Part shown: in pieces, positions 1-7,247 of the stretch
How positions within the stretch are numbered: position 1 is the first letter of the stretch
Layout of the letters: every line of letters starts with the position of its first letter
Assembly: GCA_964361075.1 (NCBI GenBank)
Contig: CAYHZL010000179.1
Span: 1 to 7,247 of the forward strand
From: CAYHZL01 sp964361075
GTDB taxonomy: Bacteria; Bacteroidota; Ignavibacteria; UBA10030; UBA8401
Direction: 5' to 3'
DNA: 7,247 nucleotides
The notes under the pieces: model-generated
Told to the model about the DNA's origin: nothing
The model's input: only the letters and a program-made list of their open reading frames with translations
Databases searched by the model: none
Translations under genes and position numbers: made by a program

Positions 1-2
1 TC

Positions 3-91
3 GTCATTGCGAGAGAGCGAAGCGACCGAAGCAATCTTTCAATTAAAAGAAAAAAACGAGATTGCTTCGCCAAAGAACGGCTCGCAATGAC
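3..91. repeat. Two-tier palindromic intergenic repeat (REP/MITE-like)
   Basis: Two nested perfect inverted repeats are visible. The outer arms are GTCATTGCGAG at 3-13 and its reverse complement at 81-91. The inner arms are CGAAGCAATCT at 27-37 and its reverse complement at 59-69. The arms are separated by unpaired segments of 13 and 11 bases, and the apical loop (38-58) is A-rich. The core wording, CATTGCGAG with GAAGCAATC, is of a type I recognise as dispersed, multi-copy intergenic palindromes in many bacterial genomes. Only one copy lies here, so mobility and copy number are inferred. A T-rich stretch follows the right arm (93-102), so the hairpin could also end transcription of whatever gene lies to the left. 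The left end may extend beyond the window. Confidence 0.8.
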
Positions 92-165
92 AATTATTTT
101 TATGTTTTTAAAGATGCCCTCTATAGATTGTTACAGTTGTCATTCACAAACATTCAATCAATTTT
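92..165 (+). other. AT-rich leader between repeat and sprA
   Basis: This is the only sequence between the palindrome and the proposed start. It has no purine-rich Shine-Dalgarno sequence within 15 bases of the GTG at 166; the bases just upstream are AT-rich (AATCAATTTT). Lack of a Shine-Dalgarno is common in Bacteroidota, where A/T-rich leaders suffice. A sequence loosely like the Bacteroidota -7 element (TAnnTTTG) occurs at 124-131 as TAGATTGT, but it does not match fully and has no clear -33 partner, so I do not call a promoter. Confidence 0.5.
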
Positions 166-246
166 GTGCATCGTATAATTCTCGCATGTAGTGTATTGTT
201 GCTGTTCATCGGCATTTCTGTTGTCGAACAGTCTTCTTTGTTTGCG
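166..246 (+). other. Signal peptide of SprA
   Basis: The first 27 residues read as a Sec signal: a short basic start (MHR), a hydrophobic core (IILACSVLLLFIGISVV, residues 4-20), then a polar stretch ending in LFA before SEYS. Cleavage after Ala27 is the best fit. This is as expected for an outer-membrane protein and supports GTG 166 as the start. Cys8 lies too early in the hydrophobic core to be a lipoprotein cysteine. Confidence 0.75.
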
Positions 247-3200
247 TCCGAATATTCTCCGGCAGAACAGAGGCGTACAGACGATTCGCTTTCGCAGAAA
301 CGTGCGCCGATTGGTGTTGTGCCGGATTCTTCTGCCAAGCGGGATACGACTGTGAAGCTCAGTGCATCGGTGCGCGATTCAATTGCGCGGCAGGATTCGA
401 TAAAGAAAATTCCGCGCGACTCGACGGCACGTATTGCACAATTCAAATATCAACGAACTGATTCTCCGATTGCGAAAGCAATACAGCCGCGCGCTTATCC
501 GCTCTTTTTAAAACCACCATCACTTATTCAACGCGATGTGCGTCTCGATTCAACCGGACGATTTGTGATTGTGCGTGAAACAGTGAATGGTAAAGATGTA
601 CGCATTCCGATGAAGATGCCGTTGCAAGAATACATTAAACAACGGACGAGCGCCGACCAGACGAAAAATTTTGAAGAGTTGGCATTTAAAAATGACGGTG
701 TGAAAAAGAAAAATGATCTTGGCGATTTGCTCAGCTCGTTCACGACGATAGATATTCCTATTCCGGCGAATCCTGTGTTTAGTATTTTTGGTCCACCGCG
801 CATCAATTTACATATCTCGGGTGCGGTAGATATTCGTGCAGCATTTAGAAATACAACGACTGACCAAAGTGCAATTTCAACATTGGGCAACTCGCGCAAC
901 GAACCGGACTTTGCACAAGAAGTGCAGATTAATGTGAGTGGAACGATTGGCGACAAACTGAACATTCTCGCTGATTGGAATACGCAGCGCACATTCGAAT
1001 ACGAAAATCAACTGCGCATAAAGTACACCGGCTACGATGATGAAGTTGTACAAAGTGTGGAAGCCGGCAACGTGTCGCTTTCCGGCAGTTCGTCTTTTAT
1101 TTCCAGTAGTTCGGCGTTGTTCGGTATAAAAGCAGTAACACAATTTGGTCCGCTCAAACTTACCAGCATTGCTTCGCAGAAAAAAGGACAAATACAAGAA
1201 AAGACTGTAACCGGCGGAAGCCAGGAAATACCGTTTGAGAAAAAGGCGTACGAATATTCTCGCGACCATTATTTTATAGATACAAACTATATTCGTTTCT
1301 ACGAACCATATCTACAAAACAGAGAGGTAAGTGCAGAGCAACAACGATGGCATATTAAAGATTATGAAGTGTGGAAAACCTACCAACCAAACAGTGTTAT
1401 TCGTCCAAGATATGGTATTGCAGTTTTGAATTTACCTACGGTTGCTTCGGGCGATACATTGACCTATAAACCGTATCGTGATTCTGTTAGTTTTCCGGGA
1501 AGAATTGAAAATGGAGTATGGGAAAAATTGGATCGTGATAAAGATTATAGAGTGAATGAATACACCGGTTATATTACCATGAACAGAACAGTGCAAGATG
1601 GTGAAGCCATCGCTATTGCATATCGAATTGAAAATAAAGCAGACGGACCTAACGATGATAGTTTCTATGGAACACTGACAACAGAAAGGACAACAGATAC
1701 TACACTCATTTTAAAATTAGTAAAACCAAAAAACCTTCTTCCTGCGTTCGAAGCGCCGTGGCGCATGATGTTAAAAAATATTTATCCATTAGGAGGAAGA
1801 AAAATTAAGAAGGAAGGTTTTACGCTTGATATTTTGTATCGTCCCTCGGGTGGAGAACCGACAAATCTATTGGATAAATCTGTTAACGTAAAAAATCTCC
1901 AACTTTTTGGACTTGATAAATATAAGGTTGATGGCACAAAAGAACCCGACACATATTTTGACTACTTGCCGAATATAACAATTGATGAAGAACGCGGCGA
2001 AATTATTTTCCCAACACTTGAACCGTTTGGCAAAGGGCTTTCCAAAGCATTTAAGGAATTTAATCTGTCAATACCAGACACAAGTTTTTTGTTCGAGGAT
2101 ATTTATACGAAAGATCAAGTGAATGCACTAAAAGCAGGGAACGCCGATAAGCTAATTATTTCCGGAAAAACTACAGCAGGAAGTTCCAACATCATTAATC
2201 TCGGTTTCAATATTGTGGAAGGGAGCGTTGTTGTTGCGCTCGATAATAATCCGATGGTGCTGAATGTTGACTATACAGTTGATTACATTATCGGTCAGGT
2301 GATTATTAAAAAGCAAGAAGCATTGATACCCGGCGCAAATCTTTCCATTAAGTACGAACAGAATGATTTGTTTCAGCTTGCATCAAAAACATTACTTGGC
2401 ACACGCGGCGAACTGAAGCTTTCGGAAAAGACGCAAATTGGTTTTACTGTGATGAACTTAAATCAACAAACATTAAGTGATAAAGTTCGTCTGGGTGAAG
2501 AGCCAATCAACAATTCTATTTATGGAATTGATATGCAAACCGCCGGTGATTTGGATTTTCTTACCAAAGCAATTGATGCTATTCCATTTATTGATACAAA
2601 AGCAAAATCTGATTTTACGTTTCGCGGCGAAGCGGCGTACATGAAGCCGGATCCCAATACAAAAAAATCTCCGATAGCGGAGGATAACACAAAAGGTATT
2701 GCGTACATCGATGACTTTGAAGGTTCGAAGCGAATTATTTCTCTTGGTGTGAGCTATGGGTTGTGGCATGATATGAGTCCGCCTGCGTACCTCTATGGTG
2801 TTGATATTGATCCATTAACAAGGAGCAAAACTGATACGACAGACAGGACAAGAATGTTCTCGAAAGCAAAAAATTATTGGTACACCTTAGAGACGGGAAA
2901 TGCCGGCATTGTTACTGTCAAAGAACTGTATGGATTGGGACCGGATGGTTTGCCGATCAAAAAAGTGGCGCGTGGTCAGGAGATATTGCGTGTGCTTGAT
3001 ATCGTGTACAATCCGAGAGAGCGTGGTGAATACAATTATTCGCTCGACTTGTCGAAAAATTTCGGAGATAATTCCGCGCCTGCAGAACGAAGAAAAAATT
3101 GGGCGGGTATTCAGCGGAATATTTCGGGGAGTGCGATAGATTTAACAAAAGAGAATGTCAACTTTATTGAATTGTGGGTAAAAATTCCGACCAAGACAAA

Positions 3201-6200
3201 AATAGATACATCAAAAAATAAAATATTTATTGATCTCGGACAAATAAGCGAAGATGTAATTCCTAATCGTGAGCTTGATACGGAAGATGATCCTACTTTG
3301 CCAACCGGTATTATGAATGAAAAAAAAGATTCAGGTCTTGATAAAAAATTTGATGATCAGGAACGAGCAGATACGGCAATTATATCATTTTTAAATGCGA
3401 ACCGTGCTGCATTTCCAAATCTTGATGCCGATCCGGCTGGTGATAACTATGCATATTCAAATACGGATGATTTTCGTTTTATCAATGGAACAGAAGGAAA
3501 TCTCAAAGTTGCAACGGGAAAAATTCCTGATAGCGAAGATTTAAATCGGAATAATGTTCCCGATAAAGTTAATAGTTATTTCGAGTATGAATTGAATCTT
3601 GATACTACTGATGCGAATCCGCAAAGAGTAGGCGGCGGCTCTGAGGGATGGTATCAATACCGTATTCCGATTGTTAATTGGAAAAATAAAATTGGTGTGC
3701 CGGATTTTTCGTTAATAGAATCGGCACGCTTGTGGTTCACCGGATTTGACGAGCCGGTGCAGCTCCGCATTTTTGATTTTAATCTTATTGGTAACCAGTG
3801 GGAAGAATTACGAAAGAATGACAGCACGTTTAAACTTTCAGTAGTGAATATTGAAGATAACCGAAGCCAGGGTTATTCAAGTCCGCCGGGTGTAATTCGT
3901 GAAAAGGATCGTTCACAACCGGACCAAGAAGTGTATGGCAACGAACAATCGCTTGCATTAAATGTGAACAACTTAAAAGATGGTGAAAGCCGGTTTGGAA
4001 TTAAACGCTACACGTATAAATCGCTTGATGTGTTTAGCTATCGAGAAATGAAAATGTTTGTGCATGGCGATACAACATTTAAAACGACAACACCAACTGC
4101 GCCTGTCGGTAATATTGTTTTTCGGTTTGGCGCGGACAGTATTAATTACTACGAGTACAAAGCGCCGATTTATGAAGGATGGGATGCACGCAATAATATT
4201 TCAGTTCGCTTTGATGATCTCACAAAAATTAAGCAAGGCAGAAGTTCAGTCTCACGTGTTGCATCAATTCGTGTTCCTAACGGACCGGATAGTTCTTATT
4301 ACAGTGTGCTTGGCAATCCGACGTTGACACGTATTACATTTATTTCTGTCGGCATTGAAAATCCGGTAACGCCGTCCAATCCGAAGCCATTGACAGCACA
4401 AGTGTGGGTGAATGAATTGCGTCTCATAGATCCCGATGATACACCGGGATGGGCGTACAGTTTTGCAACGTCTGTGCGCCTTGCCGACTTGGGAAGTATT
4501 GCATTTAATTTTCGAGAAGTAGATCCGAACTTCCACTATCTGGAAGAACGTTTTAATGCATCGCGCACCACTTCTACAAGCTGGGGCGTTTCTACAAATG
4601 TTTCGTTCGATAAATTTTTACCTGCTGAATGGTCTGGCACAACGTTACCATTTAGTTATTCTCACAGTGAAACATACAGCAGACCAAAATATTTACCCGG
4701 TTCGGATATTGTTGTAACAAAAGCAGCAGATCAGCAGCGCGATGTGATTCCGCAAAAACAAAAAGAACTTGATTCACTTATTGTGCAAATAAATTCTTTT
4801 GTTCCGGTTACTAAACGAGACAGTGTTGTATTGGACAGTTTGCTTTTACTCAAAAAGAATTTGAAAGCTGTTATTGCTACCACGCCAGACCAAATCATCA
4901 ACGAATCACAATCGTTATCAATTACAAATACGTATGCGATGCCGTCTATCAGAATAAATATTCCGACCGATATGTGGGTGATCAAAAATATTTTCAATCG
5001 GATGAGTTATGGATTTGATTATTCGTCATCGTTTTCTCGTAATCCTACAACCGAATCAAGTAGATCATGGCGATGGGGAGCGCGTCTCGGTTATGGTTAT
5101 ACATTCGGCACAGAAAATTATATTCAACCATTCGGAATATTTGATGGTATATTTTTTCTCGATGAGTTTAAGGAACTGCGTTTGTATTTCCCTTTAAATA
5201 ATATTAACACAAGTCTTTCGATGAATCGTTCGTGGTCGCTGGAGAGAGCGCGCAATCAACAAAATGTAAGCCCGCCAATTCGCGGACTTTCCTCTTCGCG
5301 CTCATTGGATTTCGGTTGGAAGTTGACAGACAATGGTATTATCAATCTTTCCGGCGACTATGCTGTAAGTATTTCGAGTACGATGGTTCATTTGGAACTT
5401 GATAAGTACGGCAGGCAGAGAACTTTTAATGACATTGTAAGCGAGATGTTTTTCAAAAATCAACTTGTTTCGTTTGGTTACGACAATTCGTACAATCAAA
5501 CAATAAATGTGAATACACGTCCGCGCATCTTGAATATTTTTGAGATTAATAAATATATCACCCTTGCTATGCGTTATGGCGTTACATACGGATGGCAGAA
5601 TGGTCTTCAGCGCGGCGACTTAGATATTGCTACACGATGGTCAAATAATATTTCTCTCACGTCGGATTTTAATTTGAAGCAATTTGCCGATGGAATATTT
5701 CCTGCAAAAAAAATAGACGATACACCACCGGCGCCAAGCAACGAACCAACACCAACGCCATCACACGGACGCGGACAACGCGATGACGATGAGACACTGC
5801 CACCTCCGCAGCAACAAGCGCCACCGCCGGGTAATGAGCCGATAATAAAATCTGATTCGACGACAGATGCTGCGAAAACAATAATTCCTGATTCAACTGT
5901 TGAAGTTGTGAAACCCATAAAACGAAAATCTTCAAAGGTAAATCTTGTTGAACTTGTGCGCGTGTTAATAAAGACACCGTTTTTGGATTATGACAAAGTA
6001 AATCTTTCATTCACACAATCAAACAGTTCCAGCAATAATGGTGTGCCGGGTCGCCCCGGGTTCGCAAATCTTTTTGGTCGTGTACCGTTTGTGCAAAATG
6101 GAAGACCAAATTTTGGTCCGACACGTTCCTATCAACTGGGGCTTGTCACCGACCCGACGGCAAATATTAACAACATACGATTGCAGTCGGCATTTCCATT

Positions 6201-7247
6201 CTTCAGAATTTTAAATGATAAAGATGATGTTGGAAAATTTGGCGTGCGCGCAGCACACGGTGCTGATATCACCGATGCATTCTCGCAGAACAATCGCGTT
6301 ACAATAAAAACAAACAGAGATTTATGGACCGGTGCGCGTATTGATTTTAGCTGGAATGTTGGCTGGGATTATTCGCGCACACAAAGGTTCCGTACCGATT
6401 CGCTCGGCATTATGATACCGAACAGCATGACGACAACAACCGGCGGCTCGATTGAGCGTTCATTCTTTACTATGCCCCCCGTGTTTGTTTTTTCTATATT
6501 CAAAACCGGAATTGAAGAAGTCGGAAAAAAGTATGATGCAATGCAGGGCGATACTTCGAAAACCGGCGATCAAAAAATTTCTCAAGCATTCGAAGAAGGA
6601 TTTGAAGCAGTTCCTGTGTTGAAAAAAATATTCGGGCAGTACTTGCCGCGCGTTAATTATACGTTTCGGTGGGATGGATTAGAACAACTTTCGATGTTTA
6701 AATCATTTGCAACACGTGTTGGACTTGACCATGCGTACCAATCCTCATATCGTCAATCATTCCGCGGCAATCCTTCCGGCGGACAAGTAACTGAGTCGCA
6801 GCGCATTTCGTACAGCTTCTCGCCTCTTATCGGAATGACTATCGCATTTAAAGAATTATTTAAAGGAACGATGAACGCCAATGTTCGCTATAGCACAACC
6901 ACATCGTACGATTTGGCGCCGTCGCAAAAAAATATTTCTGAATCGAGCTCGCGTGAAATTTCATTCACTGCAAGTTTTGGCCGCACCGGTTTTGAAATTC
7001 CGCTGTTCGGGTTGTCGTTATCGAATGATGTTGATATCAGTTTCACGTATTCGTATTCAAAAAATGCGAGGCAAACATTTTCGACGAGCGATAAAACATT
7101 TAATACCAAAGGTGCACCGGGTGAAGGTTCAACGCGCACAACGATGGAACCACGCATTCGCTATGTGTTAAGCGCGCGTGTAACGGCATCACTGTTCTAC
7201 CGCTACACAAAAATTGCGCCCGATGAAACAGGTTCAAGAATTCCCGG
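166..7247 (+). CDS. sprA: SprA/Sov, T9SS outer-membrane translocon (3' truncated by window)
   Basis: SprA is the single-chain giant beta-barrel through which the type IX secretion system exports folded cargo across the outer membrane; in gliding Bacteroidota it also carries the adhesins used for motility. About 2,360 codons are open with no stop, against 2,400-2,500 residues in known members, so the C-terminus is slightly cut. Family signatures in order (residues): WNTQRTFE 271-278, EAGNVSL 299-305, ALFGIK 317-322, NIYPLGG 538-544, AYIDDFEGS 846-854, NPRERG about 948-953, QISEDV 1026-1031, DPAGDNY 1089-1095, NGTEGN 1107-1112, TGFDEPV about 1192-1198, NYYEY about 1328-1332, VWVNELRL 1413-1420 and LADLGS 1439-1444. 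The rest is alternating, aromatic-rich barrel sequence. GTG 166 is chosen because no ATG follows the upstream in-frame stop at 124 and it begins a good signal peptide. ATT at 127 or 142 is a less likely start. No T9SS partner gene is visible beside it. Confidence 0.96.
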   Translation, partial: MHRIILACSVLLLFIGISVVEQSSLFASEYSPAEQRRTDDSLSQKRAPIGVVPDSSAKRDTTVKLSASVRDSIARQDSIKKIPRDSTARIAQFKYQRTDSPIAKAIQPRAYPLFLKPPSLIQRDVRLDSTGRFVIVRETVNGKDVRIPMKMPLQEYIKQRTSADQTKNFEELAFKNDGVKKKNDLGDLLSSFTTIDIPIPANPVFSIFGPPRINLHISGAVDIRAAFRNTTTDQSAISTLGNSRNEPDFAQEVQINVSGTIGDKLNILADWNTQRTFEYENQLRIKYTGYDDEVVQSVEAGNVSLSGSSSFISSSSALFGIKAVTQFGPLKLTSIASQKKGQIQEKTVTGGSQEIPFEKKAYEYSRDHYFIDTNYIRFYEPYLQNREVSAEQQRWHIKDYEVWKTYQPNSVIRPRYGIAVLNLPTVASGDTLTYKPYRDSVSFPGRIENGVWEKLDRDKDYRVNEYTGYITMNRTVQDGEAIAIAYRIENKADGPNDDSFYGTLTTERTTDTTLILKLVKPKNLLPAFEAPWRMMLKNIYPLGGRKIKKEGFTLDILYRPSGGEPTNLLDKSVNVKNLQLFGLDKYKVDGTKEPDTYFDYLPNITIDEERGEIIFPTLEPFGKGLSKAFKEFNLSIPDTSFLFEDIYTKDQVNALKAGNADKLIISGKTTAGSSNIINLGFNIVEGSVVVALDNNPMVLNVDYTVDYIIGQVIIKKQEALIPGANLSIKYEQNDLFQLASKTLLGTRGELKLSEKTQIGFTVMNLNQQTLSDKVRLGEEPINNSIYGIDMQTAGDLDFLTKAIDAIPFIDTKAKSDFTFRGEAAYMKPDPNTKKSPIAEDNTKGIAYIDDFEGSKRIISLGVSYGLWHDMSPPAYLYGVDIDPLTRSKTDTTDRTRMFSKAKNYWYTLETGNAGIVTVKELYGLGPDGLPIKKVARGQEILRVLDIVYNPRERGEYNYSLDLSKNFGDNSAPAERRKNWAGIQRNISGSAIDLTKENVNFIELWVKIPTKTKIDTSKNKIFIDLGQISEDVIPNRELDTEDDPTLPTGIMNEKKDSGLDKKFDDQERADTAIISFLNANRAAFPNLDADPAGDNYAYSNTDDFRFINGTEGNLKVATGKIPDSEDLNRNNVPDKVNSYFEYELNLDTTDANPQRVGGGSEGWYQYRIPIVNWKNKIGVPDFSLIESARLWFTGFDEPVQLRIFDFNLIGNQWEELRKNDSTFKLSVVNIEDNRSQGYSSPPGVIREKDRSQPDQEVYGNEQSLALNVNNLKDGESRFGIKRYTYKSLDVFSYREMKMFVHGDTTFKTTTPTAPVGNIVFRFGADSINYYEYKAPIYEGWDARNNISVRFDDLTKIKQGRSSVSRVASIRVPNGPDSSYYSVLGNPTLTRITFISVGIENPVTPSNPKPLTAQVWVNELRLIDPDDTPGWAYSFATSVRLADLGSIAFNFREVDPNFHYLEERFNASRTTSTSWGVSTNVSFDKFLPAEWSGTTLPFSYSHSETYSRPKYLPGSDIVVTKAADQQRDVIPQKQKELDSLIVQINSFVPVTKRDSVVLDSLLLLKKNLKAVIATTPDQIINESQSLSITNTYAMPSIRINIPTDMWVIKNIFNRMSYGFDYSSSFSRNPTTESSRSWRWGARLGYGYTFGTENYIQPFGIFDGIFFLDEFKELRLYFPLNNINTSLSMNRSWSLERARNQQNVSPPIRGLSSSRSLDFGWKLTDNGIINLSGDYAVSISSTMVHLELDKYGRQRTFNDIVSEMFFKNQLVSFGYDNSYNQTINVNTRPRILNIFEINKYITLAMRYGVTYGWQNGLQRGDLDIATRWSNNISLTSDFNLKQFADGIFPAKKIDDTPPAPSNEPTPTPSHGRGQRDDDETLPPPQQQAPPPGNEPIIKSDSTTDAAKTIIPDSTVEVVKPIKRKSSKVNLVELVRVLIKTPFLDYDKVNLSFTQSNSSSNNGVPGRPGFANLFGRVPFVQNGRPNFGPTRSYQLGLVTDPTANINNIRLQSAFPFFRILNDKDDVGKFGVRAAHGADITDAFSQNNRVTIKTNRDLWTGARIDFSWNVGWDYSRTQRFRTDSLGIMIPNSMTTTTGGSIERSFFTMPPVFVFSIFKTGIEEVGKKYDAMQGDTSKTGDQKISQAFEEGFEAVPVLKKIFGQYLPRVNYTFRWDGLEQLSMFKSFATRVGLDHAYQSSYRQSFRGNPSGGQVTESQRISYSFSPLIGMTIAFKELFKGTMNANVRYSTTTSYDLAPSQKNISESSSREISFTASFGRTGFEIPLFGLSLSNDVDISFTYSYSKNARQTFSTSDKTFNTKGAPGEGSTRTTMEPRIRYVLSARVTASLFYRYTKIAPDETGSRIP
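247..480 (+). other. Asp/Ser-rich N-terminal extension of mature SprA
   Basis: Residues 28-105 are polar and probably disordered. They carry recurrent Asp-Ser pairs each near basic residues (DDS, PDSS, RDSIA, QDSIKK, RDSTARI, TDSP). The final element, RDSTARIAQF followed by an aromatic and basic residues, resembles the segment that precedes the first folded domain in other SprA proteins. By position after the signal peptide it would begin in the periplasm. Its function is not known to me. Confidence 0.55.
901..1260 (+). other. Conserved N-terminal SprA block
   Basis: Residues about 246-365 hold the most recognisable stretch of the N-terminal SprA family domain (the Pfam SprA_N type, by memory). 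It runs from GDKL (262) through WNTQRTFEYEN (271-281), KYTGYDD, EAGNVSL (299-305) and ALFGIK (317-322) to SQKKGQ, where the family normally has a very similar sequence. Alternating hydrophobic and polar residues suggest successive beta strands. The block is fully in frame with no missing element. Confidence 0.85.
2701..3640 (+). other. Conserved central SprA block with acidic loops
   Basis: Residues about 846-1158 start at AYIDDFEGS (846-854), the clearest single SprA signature here, and continue with NPRERG, FIELWV (1000-1005), QISEDV (1026-1031), DPAGDNY (1089-1095), NGTEGN (1107-1112) and PDSEDLNRNN (1121-1130). FIELWV followed by a beta-rich stretch resembles a jelly-roll-like module. The stretch 1040-1135 is strongly acidic, with closely spaced Asp, Asn and Glu residues that recall calcium-binding loops. 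Metal binding is inference. Confidence 0.8.
4720..4884 (+). other. Predicted helical insert in the barrel region
   Basis: Residues about 1519-1573 are unlike the beta-type sequence around them. They are rich in Lys, Gln, Glu, Asp and Leu, with heptad-like spacing of hydrophobics (QKQKELDSLIVQINSF, then RDSVVLDSLLLLKKNLKAV), and contain almost no aromatic residues. This looks like two helices joined by a short turn, VPVT. Other SprA proteins have a charged segment near here (containing a similar RDS element), so it is probably an expanded version of a known loop, not a foreign domain. Confidence 0.5.
5719..5940 (+). other. Proline-rich low-complexity linker within SprA
   Basis: Residues about 1852-1925 form a disordered linker. 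It opens with a proline-dense part (DDTPPAPSNEPTPTP, then LPPPQQQAPPPG) broken by an acidic-basic patch (GRGQRDDDE), and ends in a lysine-rich part (KPIKRKSSK) just before barrel-like sequence resumes at VNLVELVRV. The underlying DNA is rich in CCA, CCG and CAA codons, which gives the overlapping open frames seen on the reverse strand. From memory, other SprA proteins carry a variable charged linker at about the same place, so this is likely a lineage version of a flexible loop. Confidence 0.7.

Noticed and set aside
174..179. Perfect TATAAT hexamer
   Set aside because: It falls inside the proposed signal peptide codons, has no -35 match at the right distance, and FCB bacteria mostly use a different -7/-33 promoter. 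Chance in AT-rich DNA is more likely.
187..189. Cys8 as a lipoprotein lipobox cysteine
   Set aside because: Only seven residues precede it, so there is no adequate hydrophobic segment before the cysteine, and SprA proteins are barrels with ordinary Sec signals.
102..191. Short forward frame from ATG 102 (or ATG 114) to TAG 189
   Set aside because: It would give a 29-codon peptide overlapping the sprA start. It is not signal-peptide-like and has no ribosome binding site. I also considered it as a frameshifted true start, but the frame from GTG 166 already gives a coherent signal peptide.
144..1269. Three reverse-strand open frames of 100-154 codons under the 5' part of sprA
   Set aside because: They lie opposite strongly conserved SprA sequence in a frame with unbroken family signatures. 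Their translations show no family motif, and two overlap each other.
2900..3139. Forward frame of 79 codons and an overlapping reverse frame at 2957-3148
   Set aside because: Both are out-of-frame shadows over the conserved central SprA block, with no recognisable protein content.
5607..6010. Two overlapping reverse-strand open frames of 103 and 113 codons
   Set aside because: They lie opposite the proline-rich linker of sprA. Their Gly/Ser/Val-rich or low-complexity translations are what reverse reading of CCA/CCG codons produces, and they have no recognisable domain.
1..7247. A hidden novel system (defence island, CRISPR, retron, phage or transposon)
   Set aside because: One uninterrupted SprA reading frame accounts for nearly all bases, and the 165-base flank contains only a palindrome and a short leader. 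No spaced direct repeats, reverse transcriptase or transposase sequence is present.

Overview
The window is almost entirely one very long forward-strand gene. Its frame opens after a stop at 124-126, is uninterrupted to the last base, and runs off the 3' edge. I translated all of it and found no stop or frameshift. The product is SprA (also called Sov), the giant outer-membrane beta-barrel translocon of the type IX secretion system (T9SS). The identification rests on many short family signatures occurring in the expected order: WNTQRTFE, EAGNVSL, ALFGIK, NIYPLGG, AYIDDFEGS, NPRERG, QISEDV, DPAGDNY, NGTEGN, DLNR, TGFDEPV, NYYEY, VWVNELRL and LADLGS.

SprA is known from the Fibrobacteres-Chlorobi-Bacteroidota (FCB) group, so the source is a member of that group. 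The moderately AT-rich coding sequence, the absence of a Shine-Dalgarno sequence at the chosen start and the divergence from Flavobacterium-type SprA are compatible with a deeper FCB lineage, such as Ignavibacteria, Kapabacteria or another Chlorobi relative. That placement is inference and cannot be settled from one gene fragment.

Layout: bases 3-91 form a two-tier palindrome that looks like a dispersed REP/MITE-type intergenic repeat. Bases 92-165 are a short AT-rich leader with no convincing promoter or ribosome binding site. From 166 to 7247 lies sprA, starting at a GTG that gives a clean signal peptide. Within the gene, in order, are: an Asp/Ser-rich N-terminal segment, conserved N-terminal and central SprA blocks, an acidic stretch with calcium-loop-like motifs, a helical insert, barrel-type beta sequence, a proline-rich low-complexity linker, and more barrel sequence to the window edge. 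About 2,360 codons are present; family members are about 2,400-2,500 residues, so probably only a short C-terminal tail is missing.

No RNA gene, CRISPR array, insertion sequence or second protein gene is visible. Other open frames, including several on the reverse strand, are shadows of sprA. I see no evidence of an undescribed system. The points worth a second look are the upstream repeat, the unusual start, the lineage-specific inserts and a shift in arginine codon use within the gene.
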